The translations under genes were made by a program, and so were the position numbers. The notes under the pieces were generated by a model. It was not told the origin of the DNA. It saw only the letters and a program-made list of their open reading frames with translations, and ran no database searches. Source: JBFWYO01 sp050186335 (GTDB lineage Bacteria; Pseudomonadota; Alphaproteobacteria; Bin65). Taken from it: a stretch of DNA of 64,000 nucleotides. Where the stretch lies: the NCBI GenBank assembly GCA_050186335.1, contig JBFWYO010000005.1, forward strand, positions 48,454-112,453, in the 5' to 3' direction. This document shows, piece by piece, positions 18,020-25,758 of this stretch (position 1 is the stretch's first letter; the number at the start of each line of letters is the position of its first letter).

Positions 18020-18742
18020 ATGTCGCGCTATCTTTGCCACGACGAACCGACGCTGCTTTCGTTCGAAGCGAAGGTGATCGACGCGCGCCCCGGCGCCGTG
18101 CGGCTCGATCGCACGGCGTTTCATCCCGGCGGCGGCGGGCAACTGGCCGATCGCGGCGTGCTGCGCTGGCGGGACGGCGAACGGAAAATCATCGGCATCG
18201 ACAACCAGGGCGGTCAATTCTGGCATCTGCTTGACGGCGACCCGGCGACAGCGTTGCCGCAGGGCGCCGTCGCGGTCGAGATCGACCGTGAGTTTCGGTT
18301 GCGCCAAGCATCTTTGCACACAGGGCTGCATCTGCTCAGCGCCCTGGTCTATCAAGGCTTCGCGGGCGCGCTGATTACCGGTTGCCAGATCGCCGACGAC
18401 GGGACGGCGCGTTGCGATTTCGACCTGCCGGAAGTCGACAACGACAAGCTGCGCGCGCTCGAGCCCGAATTGAACGCGCTCATCGTCCGCGCCATCCCGG
18501 TCCGCACGTTCTACGCAACCGCCGCCGATTTCGACGCCGAACCCTCCTTGCGCCGCAGCGCCGCGGTGGCTCCGCCGCCGGGCGACGACGGTACGGTCCG
18601 CATCGTCGAGATCGAGGGTTTCGACCGTCAAGGCTGCGGCGGCACGCACGTCGCGAACACGGGGGAATCGCGCCCCCTGCGCATCGCCAAGATCGAAAAC
18701 AAAGGTCGGCGCAACCGGCGCATCCGCGTGGCTCTCGTGTAG
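18020..18742 (+). CDS. AlaX-type alanyl-tRNA editing protein
   Basis: This 240-residue protein is a free-standing relative of the editing half of alanyl-tRNA synthetase, which clears Ser- or Gly-tRNA(Ala). It has FHPGGGGQLADRG near residue 34, the zinc ligands HTGLH near 99-103 and CGGTH near 205-209, and a final NKGRRNRRIRVAL segment. The second glycine residue between the histidines replaces the more common alanine. The start is the ATG at 18020, just after the previous stop; open frame extends far upstream but overlaps the isochorismatase gene. Confidence 0.88.
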   Translation: MSRYLCHDEPTLLSFEAKVIDARPGAVRLDRTAFHPGGGGQLADRGVLRWRDGERKIIGIDNQGGQFWHLLDGDPATALPQGAVAVEIDREFRLRQASLHTGLHLLSALVYQGFAGALITGCQIADDGTARCDFDLPEVDNDKLRALEPELNALIVRAIPVRTFYATAADFDAEPSLRRSAAVAPPPGDDGTVRIVEIEGFDRQGCGGTHVANTGESRPLRIAKIENKGRRNRRIRVALV

Positions 18743-18787
18743 GATGCAGTCGGCGCGGGATATTGCCGCGCGCGAGTCGGGGAATTC

Positions 18788-19432
18788 ATGGCGGAACGAC
18801 GGCCCATTGCGGCGCGCGAAAGCAAAATGTCACAGCGGTTTGCCGACTGGCTGATTGCGCACGGCAAAACCGCCAACGAAATATCCGTGGCCGGATTGGC
18901 TTTTGCCGTCGTGGCCGGCGCGTGTTTCGTTGCGACCGCGTGGGCGACCGCATCGCCCTGGCTTTGGCTGCTGGGCGCGCTGCTGGTTCAATTCCGGCTG
19001 CTTGCCAACATGCTCGACGGCATGGTGGCGCTGGCGACAGAAACGCAATCCAGGCTCGGCGAAATCTTCAACGAGGTGCCGGACCGATTGGCCGATATCG
19101 CCGTGCTGGTCGGCTTGGGCTATGCCCACGGCGGCACGCCCTGGCTCGGCTGGGCGGCGGCGCTCGCCGCGGTGCTGACCGCGTATCTGCGCATTGCCGG
19201 CGTCGCCGCCGGGGCGCCGGCCGATTTTCGCGGACCGATGGCGAAACCACATCGCATGTTCACGGTCACGGCGGGCGCCGTGCTGTGCGCCGCTTCGGCG
19301 TTCACGCACCACGATTATGCCGGCGTAGTGTGGGGCATGGGCGTGCCGACGTTGATCTTGATCGTGATCGGTGCCGGATCGCTCGTGACCGCCTGGCGGC
19401 GGGGCGTGCGCTTGTTTCAGGTTCTGCGATGA
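18788..19432 (+). CDS. CDP-alcohol phosphatidyltransferase-family membrane protein
   Basis: This 214-residue membrane protein transfers a phosphatidyl or related group from a CDP-activated donor. The signature region is LDGMVALATETQSRLGEIFN followed by EVPDRLAD (about 75-103). Compared with the canonical DGxxAR...GxxxDxxxD, the arginine is leucine and the third aspartate is asparagine. The rest of the fold, about five helices, is normal. The gene overlaps the CdsA-like gene by four bases (ATGA) and a PlsC-like gene follows, so it is part of a phospholipid operon. The altered signature may define a subfamily with a different acceptor. Confidence 0.85.
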   Translation: MAERRPIAARESKMSQRFADWLIAHGKTANEISVAGLAFAVVAGACFVATAWATASPWLWLLGALLVQFRLLANMLDGMVALATETQSRLGEIFNEVPDRLADIAVLVGLGYAHGGTPWLGWAAALAAVLTAYLRIAGVAAGAPADFRGPMAKPHRMFTVTAGAVLCAASAFTHHDYAGVVWGMGVPTLILIVIGAGSLVTAWRRGVRLFQVLR

Positions 19433-20433
19433 ACGGCTGGGTCACCGAGCGCTGGTGGGGCTACGAGCTCGCGTTCGAACATCCGGCAACGACGTTCATC
19501 GCGATCGGCATCGGCGTCGTGTTCGCGTTTGCGGTCGTCGCCATCGGCGCGTTGACGTTCAGCCGTAAATTGCCGCCCGCTCTGATCCGCGAATTGTGGC
19601 TGCGAACCGCGTCCTGGCTGGTGCTCGTCCTGGTCCTCGGCATACCGATTTTGGCCGGCGCCCTATGGACGATGCTCCTGATTCTTGCGATCAGCCTTCT
19701 GTGCTTCCACGAGTATGCGCGCGCGACCGGACTGTTCCGCGAAAAACTGGTCAGCTTCACGGTAATCTTGGGCATCCTGTTCGTGTTCTTCGCCGCGATC
19801 GATCACTGGTACGGGTTTTTCCAGGCCTTGGTCCCGTTGACCGTGGTCGGTCTCGCCGTCATTTCGATCCCGCTGGACCGACCGTCGGGCTACGTCCAGC
19901 GCGTGGCCCTGGCGATCTTCGGCTTTCTGGTGTTCGGCGTCGCCTTCGGCCATCTGGCGTTCATGGCCAACGACTGGCACTACCGGCCGATCGTCTTGAT
20001 GGTGTTGATTGCGGTAAGTCTCAACGACGTGTTTGCCTTCGTCATCGGCAAGCTGGTCGGCGGGCCGAAACTTGTGCCGGTGACCAGCCCCAACAAAACG
20101 CTCGCCGGTTCGCTCGGCGCCATGGTCTTGACGACGACGCTGGTGGCGCTGCTTGCCGGACTCGTTTTCGAGGGCACGACGCTCGAGCAGTGGCCGCATC
20201 GGATCGGACTTGGCCTGATCGTCGGCGCGCTGGCGCAGCTCGGCGATCTCATGCTTTCGTCGATCAAGCGCGATCTCGGCATCAAGGACATGGGCAACAC
20301 CATTCCGGGCCACGGCGGTGTACTCGACCGGTTCAACAGCCTACTGCTCGTGGCGCCCGCGACCTTCCATTACGTCGGCTATTTCATCGGCTTCGGAGTC
20401 GATCAGCCGACGCGCATCTTCACCGGGATTTAG
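19429..20433 (+). CDS. Phosphatidate cytidylyltransferase (CdsA-like)
   Basis: This 334-residue polytopic protein resembles CdsA, which makes CDP-diacylglycerol from phosphatidate and CTP. The C-terminal signature is complete: SSIKRDLGIKDMGNTIPGHG then GVLDRFNS (about 280-308). It is preceded by many hydrophobic helices. The last aspartate of the usual DRxDS box is asparagine (DRFNS). Translation is coupled to the upstream CDP-alcohol transferase by ATGA, and PlsC starts five bases downstream. Because donor-making, donor-using and acylating enzymes are together, they probably build one lipid. Confidence 0.9.
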   Translation: MNGWVTERWWGYELAFEHPATTFIAIGIGVVFAFAVVAIGALTFSRKLPPALIRELWLRTASWLVLVLVLGIPILAGALWTMLLILAISLLCFHEYARATGLFREKLVSFTVILGILFVFFAAIDHWYGFFQALVPLTVVGLAVISIPLDRPSGYVQRVALAIFGFLVFGVAFGHLAFMANDWHYRPIVLMVLIAVSLNDVFAFVIGKLVGGPKLVPVTSPNKTLAGSLGAMVLTTTLVALLAGLVFEGTTLEQWPHRIGLGLIVGALAQLGDLMLSSIKRDLGIKDMGNTIPGHGGVLDRFNSLLLVAPATFHYVGYFIGFGVDQPTRIFTGI

Positions 20434-20438
20434 GCGCG

Positions 20439-21161
20439 ATGCGCAAATGGAAACTGCGCCCGGCCGACGATTTCGGGTTGTCGTTCCGCGAACGCCTGTT
20501 CAGCCAGCGTCGCGAGACCGGGCTGATCGGGGCGGTATCCCGCTGGTTGCTGTGGTTGATCGCGCGCGCCTATCTGCGCCTCTATCACCGCATCCGGTTC
20601 GACGGGCGCGAGCATTTGCCGGCCAGTGCGCCGGCCATTCTGGTCGCCAATCATACGAGCCATCTCGACGCCCCGGCGCTCGCGGCGGCTCTGCCGCTCG
20701 GTTGGTGCGACCGCACGTTTGCGCTTGCGGCGGGCGATACGTTCTTTACCTCGCTCGGCGCGGCCGCTGCCATCACGGCGCTGCTCAATGCGCTGCCGAT
20801 CTGGCGCAAAAAGACCCGACACAAGCAACTTGCCGCGTTGCGCGAACGCCTGAGCGAGCGGCACTGCGTCTACATTCTATTTCCCGAGGGTTCCCGCAGC
20901 CGCGACGGCGCCTTGGCAAAATTCAAGTCCGGCATCGGGCCGATCGTAGCGGGCACCGAGGTCCCGATCGTCCCGTGCCATATCGACGGCGCGTTCGCGG
21001 CGTTCCCGCCGCAGCGAAAATGGCCGCTGCCCCGGCGGTTGACCGTTCGCCTCGGTCCGCCGCTGACGTTTCCCGACACGGCGAACGACATGCAGGGGTG
21101 GGATGCGATCGCGGCCGCGCTCGAAACCGCTGTACGCAAGCTGGCGTCGAACCGGTCTTGA
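20439..21161 (+). CDS. PlsC-like 1-acyl-glycerol-3-phosphate acyltransferase
   Basis: This 240-residue acyltransferase has the HX4D catalytic motif NHTSHLD near residue 71 and the downstream block ILFPEGSRSRDG near 147, which matches the FPEGTRS substrate-binding motif, followed by VPIVPCHIDGAF. One hydrophobic N-terminal segment (about 32-50) suggests membrane association. It is the third gene of the phospholipid operon. It should acylate lysophosphatidate or a related lysolipid. Confidence 0.88.
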   Translation: MRKWKLRPADDFGLSFRERLFSQRRETGLIGAVSRWLLWLIARAYLRLYHRIRFDGREHLPASAPAILVANHTSHLDAPALAAALPLGWCDRTFALAAGDTFFTSLGAAAAITALLNALPIWRKKTRHKQLAALRERLSERHCVYILFPEGSRSRDGALAKFKSGIGPIVAGTEVPIVPCHIDGAFAAFPPQRKWPLPRRLTVRLGPPLTFPDTANDMQGWDAIAAALETAVRKLASNRS

Positions 21162-21167
21162 AGCGAG

Positions 21168-22349
21168 CTACGCCGCGTTTCGCGTGCCCCACAATTCCCG
21201 GCTGGCGAGCGCCGCACCCTCGACCAGGGCAGCGAGCTTCGCCCACATGATCGAGACATGGACGCGCTGATACAGCGCGCCCTGGGCAAAACCGCAATCC
21301 GTGCTGCCGATGACATTCTCGCGGCCGACCAGCTTGGCGAGCCGCACCAGGCGCTGTGCCACCAGTTCCGGATGTTCGACGATGTTGGTGGCATGGCTGA
21401 TGACGCCCGGCAACAATTTGCGTCCGGCCGGCAACTTGGCTTGTTCCCACACGCGCCATTCGTGTTCGTGGCGCGGATTGGCGCCTTCGATCGAGTAGCC
21501 GCCGACCCGCAATTGCAGAATGAGATGGATAAGCTCTTTCAGCGGCACGTCGGCCGTGTGCGGGCCGTTCCAACTGCCCCAGCAGATGTGATACCGCGTC
21601 AGCCGTTCCGGAATATCACGCACGGCCTGATTGAGCGCCGCCACGCACATCTCGGCCCATTTCAGGTAATCGGCGTGGCTGGCCGGCGGCACCATGCGGT
21701 CATACATGGCGGGCAGCCATGCATCGTCGATCTGCGCGATCAGGCCGGCATCGGCGATTGCCCGGTATTCGTCGCGCAGCGCGTCGGCCAGGGCGAAGGC
21801 CATTTTCTCGTCGCTGCCGTAGTACTCGTCCTTCAATTCCGGCAGCAGGCTGGCGGGCGCGACGACAGGCAGGAAGCCTTGCGTGGCGCCGCCCGCCGGC
21901 AGCGCGCGCTTAAGGTTCTCGATGTCGCGCTTGATGACGTCGTGGCCCTTGTATTTGAGCGGCCCGGTGACGATCCAATCGACGATGGGCGCCCCGTAAT
22001 CCAGCGTCTTGTCGTATTCGTCGTAGAATTCGGGAAACCGGTCGCGGTCGCGGCCGGCGAACAGCCGAGGCTTGCGGCCGATCACCGGTCGCGGCTCGAT
22101 GCCGCCAAGCCGCTGGGTCGCGTAGCGGAACCAGTGCGGCTTGCCGAACTCGCCGTCGCTGACGATATCGATGCCGGTTTCGACCTGACGTTTGACCACA
22201 GCGGCGACGCTGTCGCTCAGGCATTTCCGGTACGCCGCCTCGTCGTACGAGGTGCGCCCGATCTGGGCGCGAACGTAGGCGATCAATTCGGGCGGCCGGA
22301 CCAAGCTGCCGACATGCGTCGTCGAGATACGTTGGAGATCGGTCGGCAT
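21168..22349 (-). CDS. Cobalamin-independent methionine synthase (MetE C-terminal domain) family protein
   Basis: This 393-residue protein corresponds to the C-terminal catalytic barrel of MetE and lacks the N-terminal barrel. It opens THVGSLVRP, contains SDGEFGKPHWFRY near residue 64, and has HICWGSWNGPH near 262 and DCGFAQ near 364, where MetE has its zinc-binding His/Cys residues. Single-barrel members often act on methylated sulfur or phosphate compounds or use other methyl donors. Methionine synthesis is therefore not assured. It converges with the phospholipid operon. Confidence 0.82.
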   Translation of the reverse strand: MPTDLQRISTTHVGSLVRPPELIAYVRAQIGRTSYDEAAYRKCLSDSVAAVVKRQVETGIDIVSDGEFGKPHWFRYATQRLGGIEPRPVIGRKPRLFAGRDRDRFPEFYDEYDKTLDYGAPIVDWIVTGPLKYKGHDVIKRDIENLKRALPAGGATQGFLPVVAPASLLPELKDEYYGSDEKMAFALADALRDEYRAIADAGLIAQIDDAWLPAMYDRMVPPASHADYLKWAEMCVAALNQAVRDIPERLTRYHICWGSWNGPHTADVPLKELIHLILQLRVGGYSIEGANPRHEHEWRVWEQAKLPAGRKLLPGVISHATNIVEHPELVAQRLVRLAKLVGRENVIGSTDCGFAQGALYQRVHVSIMWAKLAALVEGAALASRELWGTRNAA

Positions 22350-22502
22350 CGGGCGGCTCCCTGGGATACGTCGGTTCTTTTATTGTACCACGTTAGGGCG
22401 GTGCGACGGGCGCAGGCAACCGGGATGTCGGGCGCCCAAGCGCACGCCATCGCGACCGCGAGGGGCTTGCGTTTTGACGCGATTCGCGTTTCGTTATGGC
22501 CC

Positions 22503-22841
22503 ATGAAAGAGTTCGATCGCAGAGCCAAATTCGGACTCGGCCAGGTGGTCAAGCACCGGCTGTTTCCGTTTCGCGGCGTGATTTTCGATGTCGACCCCAC
22601 CTTCAACAATACCGAAGAGTGGTGGAATTCGATTCCGGCCGAAGTACGCCCGCGCAAGGACCAGCCGTTCTATCATCTGCTGGCCGAGAACGCGCAATCG
22701 ACCTACACGGCTTATGTATCGGAACAGAATTTGGTGCCCGATGCGGAGGGCGGCCCGATCAACCATCCGGATATCGAGAAATTCTTCGAGCCGTACAAGA
22801 ACGGCACCTATCCGGTGAAGGCGAAGAACCGCACCCATTGA
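22503..22841 (+). CDS. hspQ: HspQ-family heat shock protein
   Basis: This 112-residue protein has the whole HspQ (YccV-like) fold: AKFGLGQVVKHRLFPFRGVI near the N terminus, then NTEEWWNSIP, QPFYHLLAEN and TAYVSEQNLVPD. In enterobacteria HspQ is a Lon adaptor/specificity factor; in alphaproteobacteria it is widespread but less studied. No strong ribosome site is seen before the ATG. It is divergent from the MetE-like gene, with a 153-bp gap. Confidence 0.9.
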   Translation: MKEFDRRAKFGLGQVVKHRLFPFRGVIFDVDPTFNNTEEWWNSIPAEVRPRKDQPFYHLLAENAQSTYTAYVSEQNLVPDAEGGPINHPDIEKFFEPYKNGTYPVKAKNRTH

Positions 22842-23043
22842 GGTGCCCAGGGCGGACCGGCGCGACGAGGTCGTGCCGGCCGTGTCCGATACGCGGCCGG
22901 TTGCATACCCGGTTACCGCCAACCAGGTCGCAGCCACCCGACCGCGGCCTCCATGCTTCCCAGAATTTCGCTTGCATCGTCGAAGCGCACGCGCCGCGCC
23001 AAATTTATGATTCCGAGCGCTCCGGCAAGAAGGCGACAGCGGC

Positions 23044-23059
23044 CGTGGCAGATTTGCCA
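23044..23059. promoter_or_regulatory. 16-bp perfect inverted repeat (possible operator)
   Basis: GTGGCA-GATT-TGCCAC has perfect 6-bp arms. A near-copy lies at 23295-23310 on the other side of the AT-rich island. There is no following T-run, so a terminator for hspQ is unlikely. A protein-binding site is plausible. Confidence 0.4.
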
Positions 23060-23294
23060 CAACTTCAATGATATTTGCAGAATAGTTTGATATTTATAAA
23101 TATAGATCAGTATTATTATGAAATATTGTTTGAATATTTTGATCTAATTTCAATAAAATTAAGTAAATCTATATTTGATTATTTGGAACTGGGGCCGGCC
23201 GATCATGTTGTCGGAGAATCTCTTTGATTCCAGTAAGATAGGGCTGAAACGGGCGGAATTCCGCCAGTTTTTGGCGATTTCAACAGTATCTTAT

Positions 23295-23310
23295 GTGGCA
23301 AAATGGCCAC
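23295..23310. promoter_or_regulatory. 16-bp inverted repeat, near-copy of 23044-23059
   Basis: GTGGCAAAATGGCCAC keeps the outer GTGGC/GCCAC arms and the 16-bp length of the repeat at 23044. It ends 94 bp before the M23 peptidase start. Two similar sites 251 bp apart fit repression by looping, but no binding protein is known. Confidence 0.4.
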
Positions 23311-23404
23311 CGTAGGACCGGGAGATTTTGGGTTGCTCCATCGTTTTTACGATGGTATGTCTGCCTCTCTACTTGGGGACCGCACACAAGAAAGAGCGAT
23401 CGGA

Positions 23405-24718
23405 ATGGGGCGTTTTTTCCATGCCATCGCACGGGCATTCCGTGCGTTTCAGCAAATGTTTACCCCGCGCGAATTCCACTATCGCGCGCGTGGTCGGATC
23501 AAGTACTTCCGCTTTACGCGCCTCGCGCAGTACGGGCTGTTTGTGCTGATCGTCGGGATGATCGGGTGGGTCGGGTTTTCGACCTTCTATTTCGTCACGA
23601 TGGACCGGGTTCTGTTCAAGAAGAATGCCGAGCTCGTCGCCGCCCGCAAGGCCCAGCGCGACGTGATCAAGGAAGTCGCCAAATTCAACGAGCGGCTGGT
23701 TACGATCACCGAGAACCTCGACAAGAACAAAGACGAACTGGTCCGCATGTCCACCAACAAGGACAATGCGTGGATCAACCTCAAGGAAGTCGGGCCCGAC
23801 GGCAAGCCGGTGGCGACCCCAGGCAAGAACAACGAAGCCGTCATGGCCTCGCACAAGGCGCTCTCGGAGCAGCTCTCGACCCTGTCCAAGATCTGGACCG
23901 AGATCAACTCGCGCAGCGCCAACATCGAGAAGGGCCTGGTTTCGATCGGCACCGACGTCGAAAACATGATGCTCGAGCACGGCGATCTGAAGCGCGAACG
24001 TGACCGTCTGCGCAAGGAGGTCAAGGACCTCGAGCTGCGCCTGGTCGCGTTCCGGGACACCAACGACGGGCTGGTGACCAAGCTCGAGGAGCGGACGCTG
24101 GCCAGCATCGAGGATATCGAGAAGGTCATCGCCATGACCGGGCTGAACGCCAACAAGCTGGTCGCGGAGATCGCCGGCGACGGCAAGGGCGGGCCGCTGA
24201 TCGAAATCCCCTCGACCAACAAGGCGGGCGAGGAATTCGGCAAGAAACTGGCCGTTCTCAACAATCGCGCCGAACGCTGGCAGCACCTCCAGAAGGCCAT
24301 TCAGCAGCTGCCGCTGATCTCCCCGATCGACCATTACCGCCTGGCCAGCGGCTTCGGCGGCCGGCGCGATCCGATCACCGGCGGCTTCGCCACCCATAAC
24401 GGGATCGATCTGGCCTACACCACATCAACCCCTGTATTATCCACCGCGAAGGGCACGGTCGTGTTCGCCGGTTGGCGCGGCGGTCACGGCTACATGGTCG
24501 AGATCGACCACGGCATGGGTGTCCGCACCCGTTACGCCCATCTGCAGAAGGTCTTGGTCAGCAAGGGTCAACAGCTCGAATTCCGCGAAAAGATCGGGTT
24601 GCTCGGCAGCACCGGCCGATCGACCGGACCGCACGTGCACTACGAAGTGTTGGTCGACGGTAAACCCACCAACCCCATGAATTTCATTATGGCAGGCAAG
24701 TATGTTTTCAAAGGGTAG
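23405..24718 (+). CDS. M23-family murein endopeptidase with coiled coil
   Basis: This 437-residue protein has a basic cytosolic N terminus, one membrane helix (about 41-62, LFVLIVGMIGWVGF), a long coiled-coil stretch (about 75-230) and a C-terminal M23 LytM domain. Zinc and catalytic residues are visible: HNGIDLA near 337 and HVHYEV near 413. It should be anchored in the inner membrane and cleave peptidoglycan cross-links in the periplasm. In-frame ATGs exist upstream (23303, 23357), but the one at 23405 follows an AAGAAAGAG ribosome site and starts the conserved region. Its end overlaps the bactofilin gene by 17 bases. Confidence 0.9.
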   Translation: MGRFFHAIARAFRAFQQMFTPREFHYRARGRIKYFRFTRLAQYGLFVLIVGMIGWVGFSTFYFVTMDRVLFKKNAELVAARKAQRDVIKEVAKFNERLVTITENLDKNKDELVRMSTNKDNAWINLKEVGPDGKPVATPGKNNEAVMASHKALSEQLSTLSKIWTEINSRSANIEKGLVSIGTDVENMMLEHGDLKRERDRLRKEVKDLELRLVAFRDTNDGLVTKLEERTLASIEDIEKVIAMTGLNANKLVAEIAGDGKGGPLIEIPSTNKAGEEFGKKLAVLNNRAERWQHLQKAIQQLPLISPIDHYRLASGFGGRRDPITGGFATHNGIDLAYTTSTPVLSTAKGTVVFAGWRGGHGYMVEIDHGMGVRTRYAHLQKVLVSKGQQLEFREKIGLLGSTGRSTGPHVHYEVLVDGKPTNPMNFIMAGKYVFKG

Positions 24719-25214
24719 CAAGCAGGAAGCCGAGGGCAATCAGCCGACGCCGGTGGTCAAGCCGATTTCCGCGGCGCCGATGCCCCCAAAGCCGATTCGT
24801 ACCGGCAAGGTCAGCATGCCCTCGATCGTCAGCGAAGGCATGCATGTCACCGGCAACATGATTTGCGACGGCGACCTCCAGGTCGACGGCACGGTCGAAG
24901 GCGACGTCAAGGGCCGGAACCTGACCGTCGGCTCGGCCGGTACCGTTACCGGCAAGCTGGTCGGCGACCAGGTCGACGTACATGGCTCGGTTACCGGCGA
25001 AATCCGCGCGCAGGTGGTCTCGATCGCCAAGACCGGCAAGGTCGTCGGCGACGTGACCCATGAAAGTATTGCGATCGAAGCCGGCGCGATCTTCGAAGGC
25101 ATGTCGCGCCGCATCTCGTCGAGCCAGACCGCGCGCGCCGGCATCACCGATACGACCAAGCAGGTGTTCCAGCAATTGATGGGGAACGCCGCGGTCAACG
25201 TGAAGAAGCCGTAA
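24702..25214 (+). CDS. Bactofilin (polymer-forming cytoskeletal protein)
   Basis: This 170-residue protein has a proline-rich N-terminal tail (about 1-38), then a right-handed beta-helix of short repeats (SEGMHVTGNMICDGDLQVDG, VEGDVKGRNLTVGSAGTVTG and similar) to about 135, then a short tail. Bactofilins polymerise without nucleotide and localise peptidoglycan enzymes. The 17-bp overlap with an M23 endopeptidase is the same partnership seen with CcmA and Csd proteins in Helicobacter. A joint role in local wall remodelling is well supported by context. Confidence 0.93.
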   Translation: MFSKGSKQEAEGNQPTPVVKPISAAPMPPKPIRTGKVSMPSIVSEGMHVTGNMICDGDLQVDGTVEGDVKGRNLTVGSAGTVTGKLVGDQVDVHGSVTGEIRAQVVSIAKTGKVVGDVTHESIAIEAGAIFEGMSRRISSSQTARAGITDTTKQVFQQLMGNAAVNVKKP

Positions 25215-25244
25215 GCCGAAACGGCAACCGGCCGATAGCAACCG

Positions 25245-25267
25245 AAAGGCCCCGCAAGGGGCCTTTT
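25245..25267 (+). terminator. Rho-independent terminator after bactofilin
   Basis: AAAGGCCCC-GCAA-GGGGCCTTT forms a strong hairpin followed directly by more T residues. It lies 30 bp after the bactofilin stop and ends the M23-bactofilin operon. Confidence 0.9.
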
Positions 25268-25306
25268 TGGTATGTGGGCGTTGGGGCTGACCAAGCACCT
25301 GTCAAT

Positions 25307-25726
25307 TGTCACTCCGGCCGAAGCGCGGCAGAGAGCCGGGGTCCAGGCTCGGACGAGTCGCGCGGCGTTTTACAGCCTGGACCCCGGATCGGCGCCGCGC
25401 TGCGCGCGGCTTGTCCGGGGTGACAAGGTGGGGAATTGCACGCGCCAATCTCGCTTTGTCACCCCGGCCGCAGCGCGGCGGAGAGCCGGGGTCCAGGCTC
25501 GGACGAGTCGCGCGGCGTTTTACAGCCTGGACCCCGGATCGGCGCCGCGCTGCGCGCGGCTTGTCCGGGGTGACAAGGTGGGGAATTGCACGCGCCTATC
25601 TCGCTTTGTCACCCCGGCCGAAGCGCAGCGGAGAGCCGGGGTCCAGGCTGGTTCGACTCGCGCGGTGTTTTCCGTCCTGGACCCCGGATCGGCGCGCCGC
25701 GAATGCGGCGCTGGTCCGGGGTGACA
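25307..25726. repeat. Three tandem 150-bp units, each a large imperfect palindrome
   Basis: Units start at 25307, 25457 and 25607, an exact 150-bp period. Each begins TGTCAC(C/T)CCGGCCG, runs through a GAGAGCCGGGGTCCAGGC half and a CCTGGACCCCGGATCGGCGC half, and closes with GTCCGGGGTGACA after about 119 bp. A 31-bp spacer (GGTGGGGAATTGCACGCGCC and on to CGCTT) separates units. Units 1 and 2 are nearly identical and unit 3 is more divergent. Each unit can fold into a long hairpin. Single copies occur at 52181-52297 and, inverted, at 54679-54779. No coding function is supported. This fills the gap between bactofilin and the dehydratase gene. Confidence 0.9.
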
Positions 25727-25758
25727 GACGGGATTGTCGCGAGGCGAGCCCGTCGCGC

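Larger units (their letters stand above)
22842..23404. other. Intergenic region with AT-rich island and two related 16-bp inverted repeats
   Basis: No gene is visible. From about 23,060 to 23,190 the sequence becomes strongly AT-rich against a GC-rich genome. Two inverted repeats of similar sequence flank it: GTGGCAGATTTGCCAC at 23044-23059 and GTGGCAAAATGGCCAC at 23295-23310. The region lies upstream of the M23 peptidase/bactofilin operon and most likely holds its promoter and operators. Confidence 0.6.

Noticed and set aside
23044..23059. The inverted repeat as a sigma-54 promoter.
   Set aside because: The TGGCA and TTGC elements are too close together for a -24/-12 promoter.
25272..25724. 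Long open frames across the tandem repeats.
   Set aside because: The translations simply repeat the palindromic DNA unit with no protein-like pattern and no conserved start.
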